Below are positions 23,524-29,999 of a stretch of DNA of 35,587 bases, in pieces. A program made the position numbers and the translations under genes. Within the stretch, counting starts at the first letter, position 1; every line of letters starts with the position of its first letter. The notes below the pieces were generated by a model that saw only the letters and a list, made by a program, of their open reading frames with translations, did no database searches and was not told where the DNA came from. Origin of the DNA: Actinomycetes bacterium (GTDB lineage: Bacteria > Actinomycetota > Acidimicrobiia > Acidimicrobiales > Palsa-688); NCBI GenBank assembly GCA_021809105.1, contig JAKBAM010000005.1:1-35587 (forward strand), in the 5' to 3' direction.

Positions 23524-24444
23524 TCACGGAATGGGGACCAGTGGTGGCTGGCGTCCTGTTGGTGCGAGGCTGCAGGCGGATAGGGCGCTGGACCCGGTGA
23601 AGCTGCCGGCCCGGGTGATGTCGGCGTTCACTCGCATCGCAGCCTGTTGGGCAGCGGTGGCGCCGGATGCCCGACGCGTCGCCCCGCCACCGGTGGGGAC
23701 GCCCAAGGCTACGGCTAGCTGCTGCTCGTCAGCCACGTAGTGGCCCAGGTTGTTCAACCAGTCGTCGACCGCCAGCGCAGCTTTGGCGCTCACGGGCACG
23801 GCGCGCAGCTCCCGCTCGACGTTCTCGACGGCCGCCGCGGACCGCAACGCAGATCTCGCCAGAGCGCTCGTATCACCCGGCTTCGACATTGCGGCCGGGA
23901 CCGGCGCGTGGACAACGGTGAGGCCGGCCTGGCAGATCGATGTCGCCCGGGCAAGGAACGCGGCGTCGTTGCCGACTGCGCTGTTGCCAACCCCGGCGTT
24001 GCGGCTGCCTGCGACGACTGTCACGCCCATCATGAATACCGCCAGCCCGACCAAAGCGCAGAACACCCTGATGGCCCGCCGCGCCGATGCCCCGGGCACC
24101 GCCGGCCCCACCGCTCCCGGCCCTGGCCCACCCGCTCGGAGGTGGGAGCGCCCAGAGGCGGCGGGGCGGACCAGGCGTTGGGTCCGAACGACCCCCCGGT
24201 GGCCGACGCGACCGCCGCGCGCCGCGGCGTGCAGCGGTGCTGGGCGCACCGGGCCTTCGAGTACGGGGCCGCCCGGGGTGGCCTGGAGGCTGCCCCAGGC
24301 GGGATCCGGCACCATCTCGGCGCCGGAGTGCAACCACGCCGGGGGCGAACGGCGTCGGGTCGACCAGCTACGGCCGTGCCAGTGGCGGAACTGGGCCGGA
24401 TTGTCGGGATCCCGGTACCAGCCGGGAGGACGCCGCTCAGCCAT
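23524..24444 (-). CDS. DUF2510-domain membrane protein
   Basis: A 306-residue protein. Residues 6-28 contain PPGWYRDPDNPAQFRHW and a following Gly-Arg-Ser-Trp. This is the DUF2510 motif, common at the N-terminus of actinobacterial membrane and secretion-linked proteins and of unknown function. One transmembrane helix lies at about 126-146 (VFCALVGLAVFMMGVTVVAG), leaving a mostly helical C-terminal domain of about 160 residues outside the membrane. The linker at about 63-120 is unusually rich in Arg, His, Pro and Gly, and could be disordered or reflect a compensated frameshift. ATG 24444 overlaps the upstream gene's stop by 8 bases, so the two are coupled. Confidence 0.75.
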   Translation of the reverse strand: MAERRPPGWYRDPDNPAQFRHWHGRSWSTRRRSPPAWLHSGAEMVPDPAWGSLQATPGGPVLEGPVRPAPLHAAARGGRVGHRGVVRTQRLVRPAASGRSHLRAGGPGPGAVGPAVPGASARRAIRVFCALVGLAVFMMGVTVVAGSRNAGVGNSAVGNDAAFLARATSICQAGLTVVHAPVPAAMSKPGDTSALARSALRSAAAVENVERELRAVPVSAKAALAVDDWLNNLGHYVADEQQLAVALGVPTGGGATRRASGATAAQQAAMRVNADITRAGSFTGSSALSACSLAPTGRQPPLVPIP

Positions 24445-24883
24445 AGCTCATCCCCCCGCCATCCCCGCCATCCCCGCCATCCCCGCCATCCCCGCCATCC
24501 CCGCCATCGTCCCATGTCGTGGCCGCGCGCACCACCGCCGGGACAGGGTCCACGCCCAGCAGGGGATGATTTACCATCAGTCGGGTGGTATCCCCTCCGA
24601 TCCGGATCCGCCCGCAGCTGAGCGCAGCCTGCACGGACAAGCGCCCGCGAGCGATCGCCGACGCCGTCGAATAGTCGCTCGTGAAGGTCACGTCCGGGTG
24701 ATCGCTCGCCCCCGGCTCGATGCGGGCGCCGCTCTCGCCGACCAGAACCTGGTAGCGGATCTCCCCCCACGGAGCCCCGGTCACCACCTGCTGCAAAGTG
24801 AGAGTTGGAGGGAGGCGCGGCTCTGCCTGCTCGCGGCAGACATCGTCGAACCATTCAGCGGACAGAAACCGGCTCATCACCAT
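24437..24883 (-). CDS. SCP2-like sterol/lipid-binding domain protein with Gly-Gly-Asp tail
   Basis: A 148-residue protein. The middle, with HPDVTFTSDYSTASAIARG, LSVQAAL and GRIRIGGD, matches the SCP2 fold, in which a hydrophobic tunnel binds lipids or sterol-like molecules; actinobacteria have many single-domain versions of unknown ligand. The C-terminus is a run of Gly-Gly-Asp triplets encoded by a 9-base tandem repeat, ending in Met-Ser-Tyr-Gly. ATG 24883 is used; ATG 24877 is an alternative, and no strong SD is visible for either. Its stop overlaps the DUF2510 gene. Confidence 0.7.
   Translation of the reverse strand: MVMSRFLSAEWFDDVCREQAEPRLPPTLTLQQVVTGAPWGEIRYQVLVGESGARIEPGASDHPDVTFTSDYSTASAIARGRLSVQAALSCGRIRIGGDTTRLMVNHPLLGVDPVPAVVRAATTWDDGGDGGDGGDGGDGGDGGGMSYG
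24457..24508. repeat. 9-base tandem repeat encoding Gly-Gly-Asp
   Basis: Five perfect copies of CGCCATCCC plus a partial sixth lie in the 3' part of the SCP2-like gene. Read on the minus strand they give repeated Gly-Gly-Asp triplets. Because the unit is a multiple of three, copy-number changes keep the frame. Confidence 0.9.
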
Positions 24884-24970
24884 TAGGCATAGCAGCGAGG
24901 GCAGCCCTAAGGCATCCGGCCGGCACCCGGATGTCCACGGCCTCAGGTGTGGGAGCGGTGGACCGCAGCC

Positions 24971-25043
24971 CTAGGCCAGCGACCTCTAGGCCAGCGACCT
25001 CTAGGCCAGCGACCTCTAGGCCAGCGACCTCTAGGCCAGCGAG
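24971..25043. repeat. 15-base tandem repeat, five copies
   Basis: CTAGGCCAGCGAC recurs at 24971, 24986, 25001, 25016 and 25031, a strict 15-base period with CT filling the unit. Each copy carries a CTAG and so a TAG on both strands. The copy at 25031 supplies the stop codon of the minus-strand hypothetical gene, so the array lies in that gene's 3' region, between it and the SCP2-like gene. Confidence 0.9.
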
Positions 25044-25801
25044 CCCTCGGCGCCGGTGGAAGCGCCGAGGACAACGCGAGCAACGCGTCGCTGACAGGAG
25101 CGCAGCCGGAGGGCCATTCGCTGCATACCCTCCTCGGCTCGCTCCGCCCGTCCCGGCTCGCGGTCTAGGTCCGCGCCGGTCTGAGCGACCCTGTCGAGCG
25201 GGACCGTCGAGAGCCACCGATCCCAGGCTGCGTCTTCACACACGCCGCCGCCTTGGCGCTCGGCCGGCTCCACCGGCAACGGGGGGAAGACTAAGGCCTT
25301 CGAGTCCGTCCGGCCGGGGTTGGTGCGGGTCGCGTCGGCGCGGGTCGCGTCGGTGCGGGTCGCGTCGGTGCGGGTCGCGTCGGCGCGGGTCGCGTCGGTG
25401 GAGCCTCGCGTGGGGGATGCCAGGGACACAGGTCGTTTGGTACGCCGCGGCGAGGGCCGGCCGGGAGCAGCAGCGGCTCCCCTGGTTGCGGTTGGCCCGG
25501 GCTCCTCGGGACCTCCGCGAGCGGGAGTGGGCGAGTAGGAGTAGGAGTAGGAGGGTTGGGCGGCCACCTCAGTGAATTGCACGCCTAGACCCCCGGGTCG
25601 GCGCCCCCGTCGGCGCCCGCCTCGGCGCCACGTTCCGAGGTGGGCGCCGAGCGCCACTGCAGCTCTCGCCGCGGCCCGCAGTGGTAAAGGCCCGGTGGTG
25701 GCGAGGGCCTCGAGGTGCTCGCCGGGATCCGGGACGAATCCGTTGAGACCTATCCTCACCGCAACGTCCGACGGTCCATGATCGAGGTGTGGGTCAGTCA
25801 T
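25031..25801 (-). CDS. Hypothetical protein with internal short repeats (256 aa)
   Basis: A 256-residue protein I do not recognise. The N-terminal 50 residues (VAVRIGLNGFVPDPGEHLEA, then an Ala/Leu-rich helix) and the C-terminal 70 (helical, with ALRLRSCQRRVARVVLG) look like real protein. The centre is low complexity: a Tyr-Ser run from a 6-base repeat (about 25534-25553) and repeated Asp-Ala-Thr-Arg from a 15-base unit. ATG 25801 is preferred over GTG 25804; the nearby GAAGG is poorly spaced. The stop lies inside the 15-base repeat array. There is no membrane segment or signal peptide. Coding status is moderate because repeats can hold frames open by chance. Confidence 0.45.
   Translation of the reverse strand: MTDPHLDHGPSDVAVRIGLNGFVPDPGEHLEALATTGPLPLRAAARAAVALGAHLGTWRRGGRRRGRRPGGLGVQFTEVAAQPSYSYSYSPTPARGGPEEPGPTATRGAAAAPGRPSPRRTKRPVSLASPTRGSTDATRADATRTDATRTDATRADATRTNPGRTDSKALVFPPLPVEPAERQGGGVCEDAAWDRWLSTVPLDRVAQTGADLDREPGRAERAEEGMQRMALRLRSCQRRVARVVLGASTGAEGSLA
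25325..25399. repeat. 15-base tandem repeat encoding Asp-Ala-Thr-Arg, five copies
   Basis: GCGGGTCGCGTCGG recurs at 25325, 25340, 25355, 25370 and 25385 with one variable base per unit. On the minus strand it encodes repeated Asp-Ala-Thr-Arg-Thr/Ala in the hypothetical gene. The 15-base period and five copies equal those of the unrelated array at 24971-25043. Confidence 0.9.
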
Positions 25802-25926
25802 CACCTTCAGTCCTTCGGCGCGGACCCCGCCCTCTCCTGCTTTCGAGAACTTGCCTCGAGAGCTGGGCGCCGCTCGGCCGCACTTGCGGCGCCCACCATT
25901 CGAAGCAGCCCAGTCTTCGACCTTCT

Positions 25927-25983
25927 CGCGCAGCGCACCGCTGCGCGATTTGCGTTAGGGGGTCGCACAAATCGCGCAGCGGT
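25927..25983 (-). promoter_or_regulatory. Mutually exclusive inverted repeats (attenuator-like)
   Basis: Three related arms are present. CGCGCAGCG (25927-25935) pairs perfectly with CGCTGCGCG (25939-25947) across a 3-base loop. The second arm, extended to 25937-25952, also pairs perfectly over 16 bases with 25968-25983. Both hairpins cannot form at once. This is the layout of an attenuator or alternative terminator, and it lies 126 bases upstream of the minus-strand hypothetical gene. No leader peptide or T-run is evident. Confidence 0.5.
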
Positions 25984-25984
25984 C

Positions 25985-26092
25985 GCTGCTCCGGCCTCCT
26001 CCGGGAGCCGCTCGACCGCGCGGCCACGCGCGCTGCTCCGGCCTCCTCCGGGAGCCGCTCGACCGCGCGGCCACGCGCGCTGCTCCGGCCTC
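25985..26092. repeat. 47-base tandem repeat, two full copies plus a partial third
   Basis: A 47-base unit beginning GCTGCTCCGGCCTCCTCCGG occupies 25985-26031 and 26032-26078 without mismatch, and its first 14 bases recur at 26079-26092. Copies abut with no spacers, so this is not a CRISPR array. The two identical copies indicate a recent duplication or active homogenisation. Confidence 0.9.
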
Positions 26093-26125
26093 CCTGCCGC
26101 ATCTCTGTCGCGTGGATGGGCTTTG

Positions 26126-26152
26126 GGATCATCCCAGCGGATGGGATGATCC
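26126..26152 (-). terminator. Hairpin at the 3' end of the GH2 gene
   Basis: GGATCATCCCA (26126-26136) and TGGGATGATCC (26142-26152) pair perfectly over 11 bases with a 5-base loop. The hairpin overlaps the stop and last codons of the minus-strand glycosidase gene. It could terminate its transcript, though no T-run follows. Confidence 0.55.
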
Positions 26153-28333
26153 GCCGCGATGTTGCGCCGTGATGGTGCTGGTGTAGCGATTGCTCACCGT
26201 GCCGCCGTCCCACGTCAGTAGGAGCTCGATGGTGACCGGCCCGGGGACTGCAGGGAGCCTGGCGTCCAGTCGCCCTATGAGCACGCAACTGTCTGCGCTG
26301 ACCCGGCCGCCGAATCGCCAGGTATGCCCCCCTCCGGGCCATGCGGCCCGGGCCGTCACGGTCGCTCCGGCTAACGCCACCCGGCGGTCGCTGACCACGT
26401 GGACGGCGAGGCGGAGCCGTTCGCCCGGTGCATAGGTGGCAGGGGGGAGGTCGGCCACGACGATCACCGGCGCGCAGGCGGCGCTCAGCGCGGCGAAGCC
26501 GGCCTTGGGTCGCCGCCGGTGGTCGAGGACCGACCAGGACACCGCTGGCTGTGCGTCGGCCAGCAGGAACTGGCAGAACCCGCCCGAGGGTCGGTATTTG
26601 AGCCGGCGCAGGTGCTCGATGTGACCACGGATGACCTCCGCTTGGTAAGCCTGAGTGGCGGATCGCCAGCTGTCCAGGTCCGCAAAGGCCGCCGGGGGGA
26701 CCCGCCGGTCGAATACCGCCTTCTGCAGGCCGTGATGCGCGCTGAGATGGTCCCAGTCCAAGTCGGGCCAGGCGTCGGCGTCGATCCACTCGTGACTGTC
26801 GGGGACGGCCTGGGCGCCGAACTCGCCCACGAAGCGGGCCAGCACCGGGAGGCGCCGGAAGGAGGCCGCAAGGTCACGGATGTCACCTCGGTACCATCCG
26901 TGGTAGAGGTGGCTGTCAGTCCCCCCGCCAGGGTGGGGAAGTACGCCGGAGTGTGCGATGACCGGCCGGGAGGCGTCGGCCTTCTCCAAGGCCCTGCGTA
27001 CCGAGCGGTCCAGGGCGGTCTTGTTCCAGCTGGGCAACGCCTGCCCGACCGCGAAGCGCATGGCCTGGCGGGTGCTGACCGAGCCGTCCGGGGTCGGATC
27101 GAGGGCCAACGGTTCGTTGTGCCCGCACCACACCAGGACCGAAGGGTGGTGGCCGAGGAGCGAGACTGCCTCACGGGCCTGGCGTACCGCTTGGCGGCGG
27201 ACGTTGGCATAGCCCCACTGGAGGGGTAGGTCCTGCCAGAGGAGCAGCCCGGCGCGGTCGGCGGCCTGGTAGAGCTCGGGGCGCCCGACATGTCCGTGGA
27301 CTCGGAGCAGGTCCAGCCCCGCTTCGACGGCCAGGCCGACGTCGCCGGCGATCCGGTTCGCTGGGGCTTCGGCCAGCTCACGGCGCGTCGGGCCGTAGTT
27401 GGCCCCCTTGAGAAACAGCCGCTCGCCATTGACTGTCGTGAGGAAGTTGCGCATGCGCACCTGGCGCAACCCGGTCGTGACCGTCCGGCTGTCACTCGGG
27501 CTGCCAGACTCGGCTTCGCTGGTATGGCCGGCCGCGCTGGGTCCTCCGGGCTCGCCCTGGAGGGCGACACTGACCTCGACGTCGTAGAGGGGCTGGTCGC
27601 CCATGACGTGGGGCCACCAGAGCCGCGGCCGCTCGACTGTGACTCGCCACCTAGCTCGGTTGTGGCCTGCGGCCACTGCCTCCTCCGCGACGCGGCGAAT
27701 CTCCTCCTCGCCGCTGGCGGCGCGCACGATCGTGGTCAGGGTGACCGAGGCGGCCTCGGCGGCGTCGAGCTCGACCTCGATGTCCAGTGCTGCGCGTAAG
27801 TCGCTGGCGTCTCGGCACAGGACCCGCAGGCCGGCGATGCGCACCGGGCCGGTCTCGCCGAGGTGGACGGGGGCCCAGATGCCGCCTGGGTTCCAGGACG
27901 GGTCGATGCAATCCCAGTGTTGGAAAACTCCGGTCAGGTTGCGCTTCGCAGTGCGCTCCGGCTCCGGCGCGCAGGTGACCTCCACGGCGAGGGTGTGCTC
28001 GGAGCGGTCGCGGAGCGCCTCGGTCACCTCGAAGGTATGAGGGAAGAAGTAGCCCTCCGTGTCTCCCAGGTAGCTTCCGTCGAGCCAGACGTCGCCCTGG
28101 TAGAAGAGCCCGTCGAAGCGGAGCCAGGATCGACGCCCCGCGAGGGGGGCCGGCGCTTCGAAGCGACGCCGGTAGAACAGCGGTCCGTCGCTGTCGGAGA
28201 ATGCCGCCACCGATCTCCAGTGCCCCGGCACCGCGACCTTCTGCCATCCGCTGTCATCGAGGTCGATCTCGGGGAATGTGCGCCTCCCGAGGTCGTCACC
28301 CAGCGCTGCCCGCCAGCTTCCTCCGAGGTCCAT
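26129..28333 (-). CDS. Glycoside hydrolase family 2 enzyme (beta-mannosidase-like)
   Basis: A 734-residue retaining glycosidase. The N-terminal jelly-roll (about 1-170) shows FYRRRFEAP, WLRFDGLFYQGDVWLDG and NPGGIWAPVHL, the GH2 sugar-binding domain. An Ig-like domain follows, then the TIM barrel from LFLKGANYGPTR onward. The acid/base is Glu407 in WCGHNEPL and the nucleophile Glu504 in RFVGEFGAQ. The Trp/His pattern around the acid/base is more like beta-mannosidases than LacZ-type beta-galactosidases. There is no signal peptide, so it acts on imported oligosaccharides or glycosides. It lies 50 bases downstream of the sigma-like gene on the same strand and may be co-transcribed. Confidence 0.9.
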   Translation of the reverse strand: MDLGGSWRAALGDDLGRRTFPEIDLDDSGWQKVAVPGHWRSVAAFSDSDGPLFYRRRFEAPAPLAGRRSWLRFDGLFYQGDVWLDGSYLGDTEGYFFPHTFEVTEALRDRSEHTLAVEVTCAPEPERTAKRNLTGVFQHWDCIDPSWNPGGIWAPVHLGETGPVRIAGLRVLCRDASDLRAALDIEVELDAAEAASVTLTTIVRAASGEEEIRRVAEEAVAAGHNRARWRVTVERPRLWWPHVMGDQPLYDVEVSVALQGEPGGPSAAGHTSEAESGSPSDSRTVTTGLRQVRMRNFLTTVNGERLFLKGANYGPTRRELAEAPANRIAGDVGLAVEAGLDLLRVHGHVGRPELYQAADRAGLLLWQDLPLQWGYANVRRQAVRQAREAVSLLGHHPSVLVWCGHNEPLALDPTPDGSVSTRQAMRFAVGQALPSWNKTALDRSVRRALEKADASRPVIAHSGVLPHPGGGTDSHLYHGWYRGDIRDLAASFRRLPVLARFVGEFGAQAVPDSHEWIDADAWPDLDWDHLSAHHGLQKAVFDRRVPPAAFADLDSWRSATQAYQAEVIRGHIEHLRRLKYRPSGGFCQFLLADAQPAVSWSVLDHRRRPKAGFAALSAACAPVIVVADLPPATYAPGERLRLAVHVVSDRRVALAGATVTARAAWPGGGHTWRFGGRVSADSCVLIGRLDARLPAVPGPVTIELLLTWDGGTVSNRYTSTITAQHRGGSSHPLG

Positions 28334-28382
28334 CCCGGCGAGAGGCTACAACTCGCGCGATGGGGAGCTTCCGAGCGGGCGC

Positions 28383-29810
28383 CTACAAGCCGCCGACGGC
28401 CCCCGTGACTGGCGGGACGGTGGTCGTCGGAGTGGCCGTGGATGAGGGAGCCGTGCTGGGGCTGCCCGCAGGGAGCACGCTGCCTGGAGCAGTGCCGGCC
28501 GGGCAGCTGACCGGGACCGCGACGCCGAAGAGGTTGATGGCGGTGCAGGAGCCGACGCTGACGGAGGCCGCGGGCGTGGTGGAACCTGGAAGCGGGCCCA
28601 GGCTGATCGAGGGGCTCGTGCCGACCGAGGGGGCGGTCGGGGTCAACGATCCGACCGGGGCCAGCTTGGCGACCCTGGTCGGGGTGGTCACGATGGTGGT
28701 CGCGGCGGGGACGGGGGCCGGGGTGGAAGTCGCCGGCGCGGCCGCGGTCCCTCCGGTACCAGCGCCACCGATGAGCGGCGGCGCGGTGCTGGAGAGGGGG
28801 GACGAGGGGCTACTGGAGCTGTATCCGGCACCGCTGCTGGTGGCAGGGACGCCGCCAGTGCTGGCGTAGTTGGCCGCCGAGGCGAGGAAGCCGGCCAGCG
28901 GGCTACTGAATTGGCCGCCGGCGGAGGCCGTGTTCGAGTACCCCCCGTTGACTCCCGGATTGGTGCCGTGCGGGGCGCCCGAAGCGCTGAAGGCCCCTCC
29001 GTCGAGGATCCCCGTGTGCTGGCCCAGTACGCCCACTCCGATCAGGCCGAGCGCCAGGACACCGGCACTGGCGATGCTGAGGGGCCGCACAGCTCTGTCG
29101 CTCATCCAGCCAGCTGCTGGCAGCCATCGCCCGGCCGGATCAGAGGCGATCGATTTGCGCCATTGGGCCAACGTGGCGGCCTTCAGCGACGTCGGTGCGT
29201 CGCCCGCCAGCGGCCGCAGGAGGTTGTCCAGACGCGCGGGTGGCTCCATCCCCGCTTGGGCGAAGCGCCCGAGCAAGCCCCGGCGCCCACGGGCGGTCAG
29301 CTGTGCCGAGACGGTGGAAGACACCCCGAGGACCGGGGCCACCTCGCCTGGTTCGAAACCTTCCACCTCCCTCAGCCACACTGCGGCCCGCCAGCGCTCG
29401 GGAAGGCTGCGGAAGGCGGCCATCGCCAGCGCCGCCTCGGCCGTCCTTTCCCCACTTCGAAGTGCTTGGGCGGTGGCTTCGGCGTCCCGATGGGCTTGCT
29501 CGGGACGGCGGGCCATGTCCAGCGCGGCCCGGTAGGTGCTCGCGAGCAGGAGCGGCCGCAGGGCCTCATCGGCGTTGGTCTGGCGCCGGCGCACGGACCG
29601 CAGCACCCGGACGAAGCCGTCGCTCACTGACGACGCCGACACCTGTGGGTCGGGGGTGACGGCCTGGGCCAGCCGCCACATGCTCTGAGCGTGGCGCTGG
29701 AATAGCTGGGCGAAAGCGTCGGCCGCGCCGCGCCCCGCGGCGCGCGCCAGATCGGCTTCGGTCCCGCAAGGAGTGCTGCTCGAGCTAGTGGATGGGGCGA
29801 CCGACTGCAT
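28383..29810 (-). CDS. Sigma-70-like (ECF-type) protein with membrane anchor and Ser/Thr/Pro-rich tail
   Basis: A 475-residue protein. Residues about 30-105 resemble sigma region 2 (AFAQLFQRHAQSMWRLAQAV, then a divergent promoter-binding helix). Residues about 125-185 resemble region 4: FRSLPERWRAAVWLREVEG, then the helix-turn-helix PGEVAPVLGVSSTVSAQLTARGR. A single transmembrane helix follows at about 244-264 (ASAGVLALGLIGVGVLG), and then over 200 residues of Ser/Thr/Pro/Ala/Gly-rich sequence with two cysteines near the end, probably outside the cell. ATG 29810 has GAGG five bases upstream; GTG 29813 is an alternative. The membrane anchor suggests sigma activity tied to, or released from, the membrane. 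No separate anti-sigma gene is adjacent. Confidence 0.85.
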   Translation of the reverse strand: MQSVAPSTSSSSTPCGTEADLARAAGRGAADAFAQLFQRHAQSMWRLAQAVTPDPQVSASSVSDGFVRVLRSVRRRQTNADEALRPLLLASTYRAALDMARRPEQAHRDAEATAQALRSGERTAEAALAMAAFRSLPERWRAAVWLREVEGFEPGEVAPVLGVSSTVSAQLTARGRRGLLGRFAQAGMEPPARLDNLLRPLAGDAPTSLKAATLAQWRKSIASDPAGRWLPAAGWMSDRAVRPLSIASAGVLALGLIGVGVLGQHTGILDGGAFSASGAPHGTNPGVNGGYSNTASAGGQFSSPLAGFLASAANYASTGGVPATSSGAGYSSSSPSSPLSSTAPPLIGGAGTGGTAAAPATSTPAPVPAATTIVTTPTRVAKLAPVGSLTPTAPSVGTSPSISLGPLPGSTTPAASVSVGSCTAINLFGVAVPVSCPAGTAPGSVLPAGSPSTAPSSTATPTTTVPPVTGAVGGL

Positions 29811-29834
29811 CACGACCTCGTATCGGCGACGGAC

Positions 29835-29864
29835 GACAGGTGCGCAGGGAGGTTCGCACCTGTC
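29835..29864. promoter_or_regulatory. Perfect 10-bp inverted repeat in the divergent sigma/moxR intergenic region
   Basis: GACAGGTGCG (29835-29844) and CGCACCTGTC (29855-29864) are exact reverse complements with a 10-base centre. The element lies 24 bases upstream of the sigma-like ATG and 135 bases upstream of the MoxR ATG. It could be an operator controlling both directions or a leader hairpin of the sigma gene. A smaller GGGCG/CGCCC palindrome follows at about 29885-29897. Confidence 0.5.
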
Positions 29865-29999
29865 TGTCGCTTATCCTTCCCTCAGGGCGCTGCGCCCACC
29901 GGATTTGTGCACGAGGGCCCGCTAAACCGAACATATACGCTGTATCCGGAGAGCAGGGTGCTGTCCCACTACGACGCCAGCGCGCCCTACCGTGATCAC

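Larger units (their letters stand above)
25802..26128. other. Non-coding interval with hairpins and tandem repeats
   Basis: About 330 bases between two minus-strand genes. Frames that cross it on either strand give Arg/Ser/Pro-rich sequence without recognisable domains, so I see no gene. It holds the overlapping inverted repeats at 25927-25983, the 47-base tandem repeats at 25985-26092 and the edge of the hairpin at 26126-26152. Confidence 0.65.

Noticed and set aside
24971..25043. Regularly spaced repeats that might suggest a CRISPR array
   Set aside because: The 15-base units abut with no unique spacers and there are no cas genes; it is a simple tandem repeat.
25985..26092. 47-base repeats considered as CRISPR or as insertion-sequence ends
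   Set aside because: Copies are directly adjacent with no spacers, in direct orientation, and no transposase is nearby.
25789..26172. Plus-strand open frame of 127 codons across the non-coding interval
   Set aside because: It is Arg/Ser/Pro-rich, crosses the hairpins and 47-base repeats, and has no domain or SD; better explained as a chance open frame.
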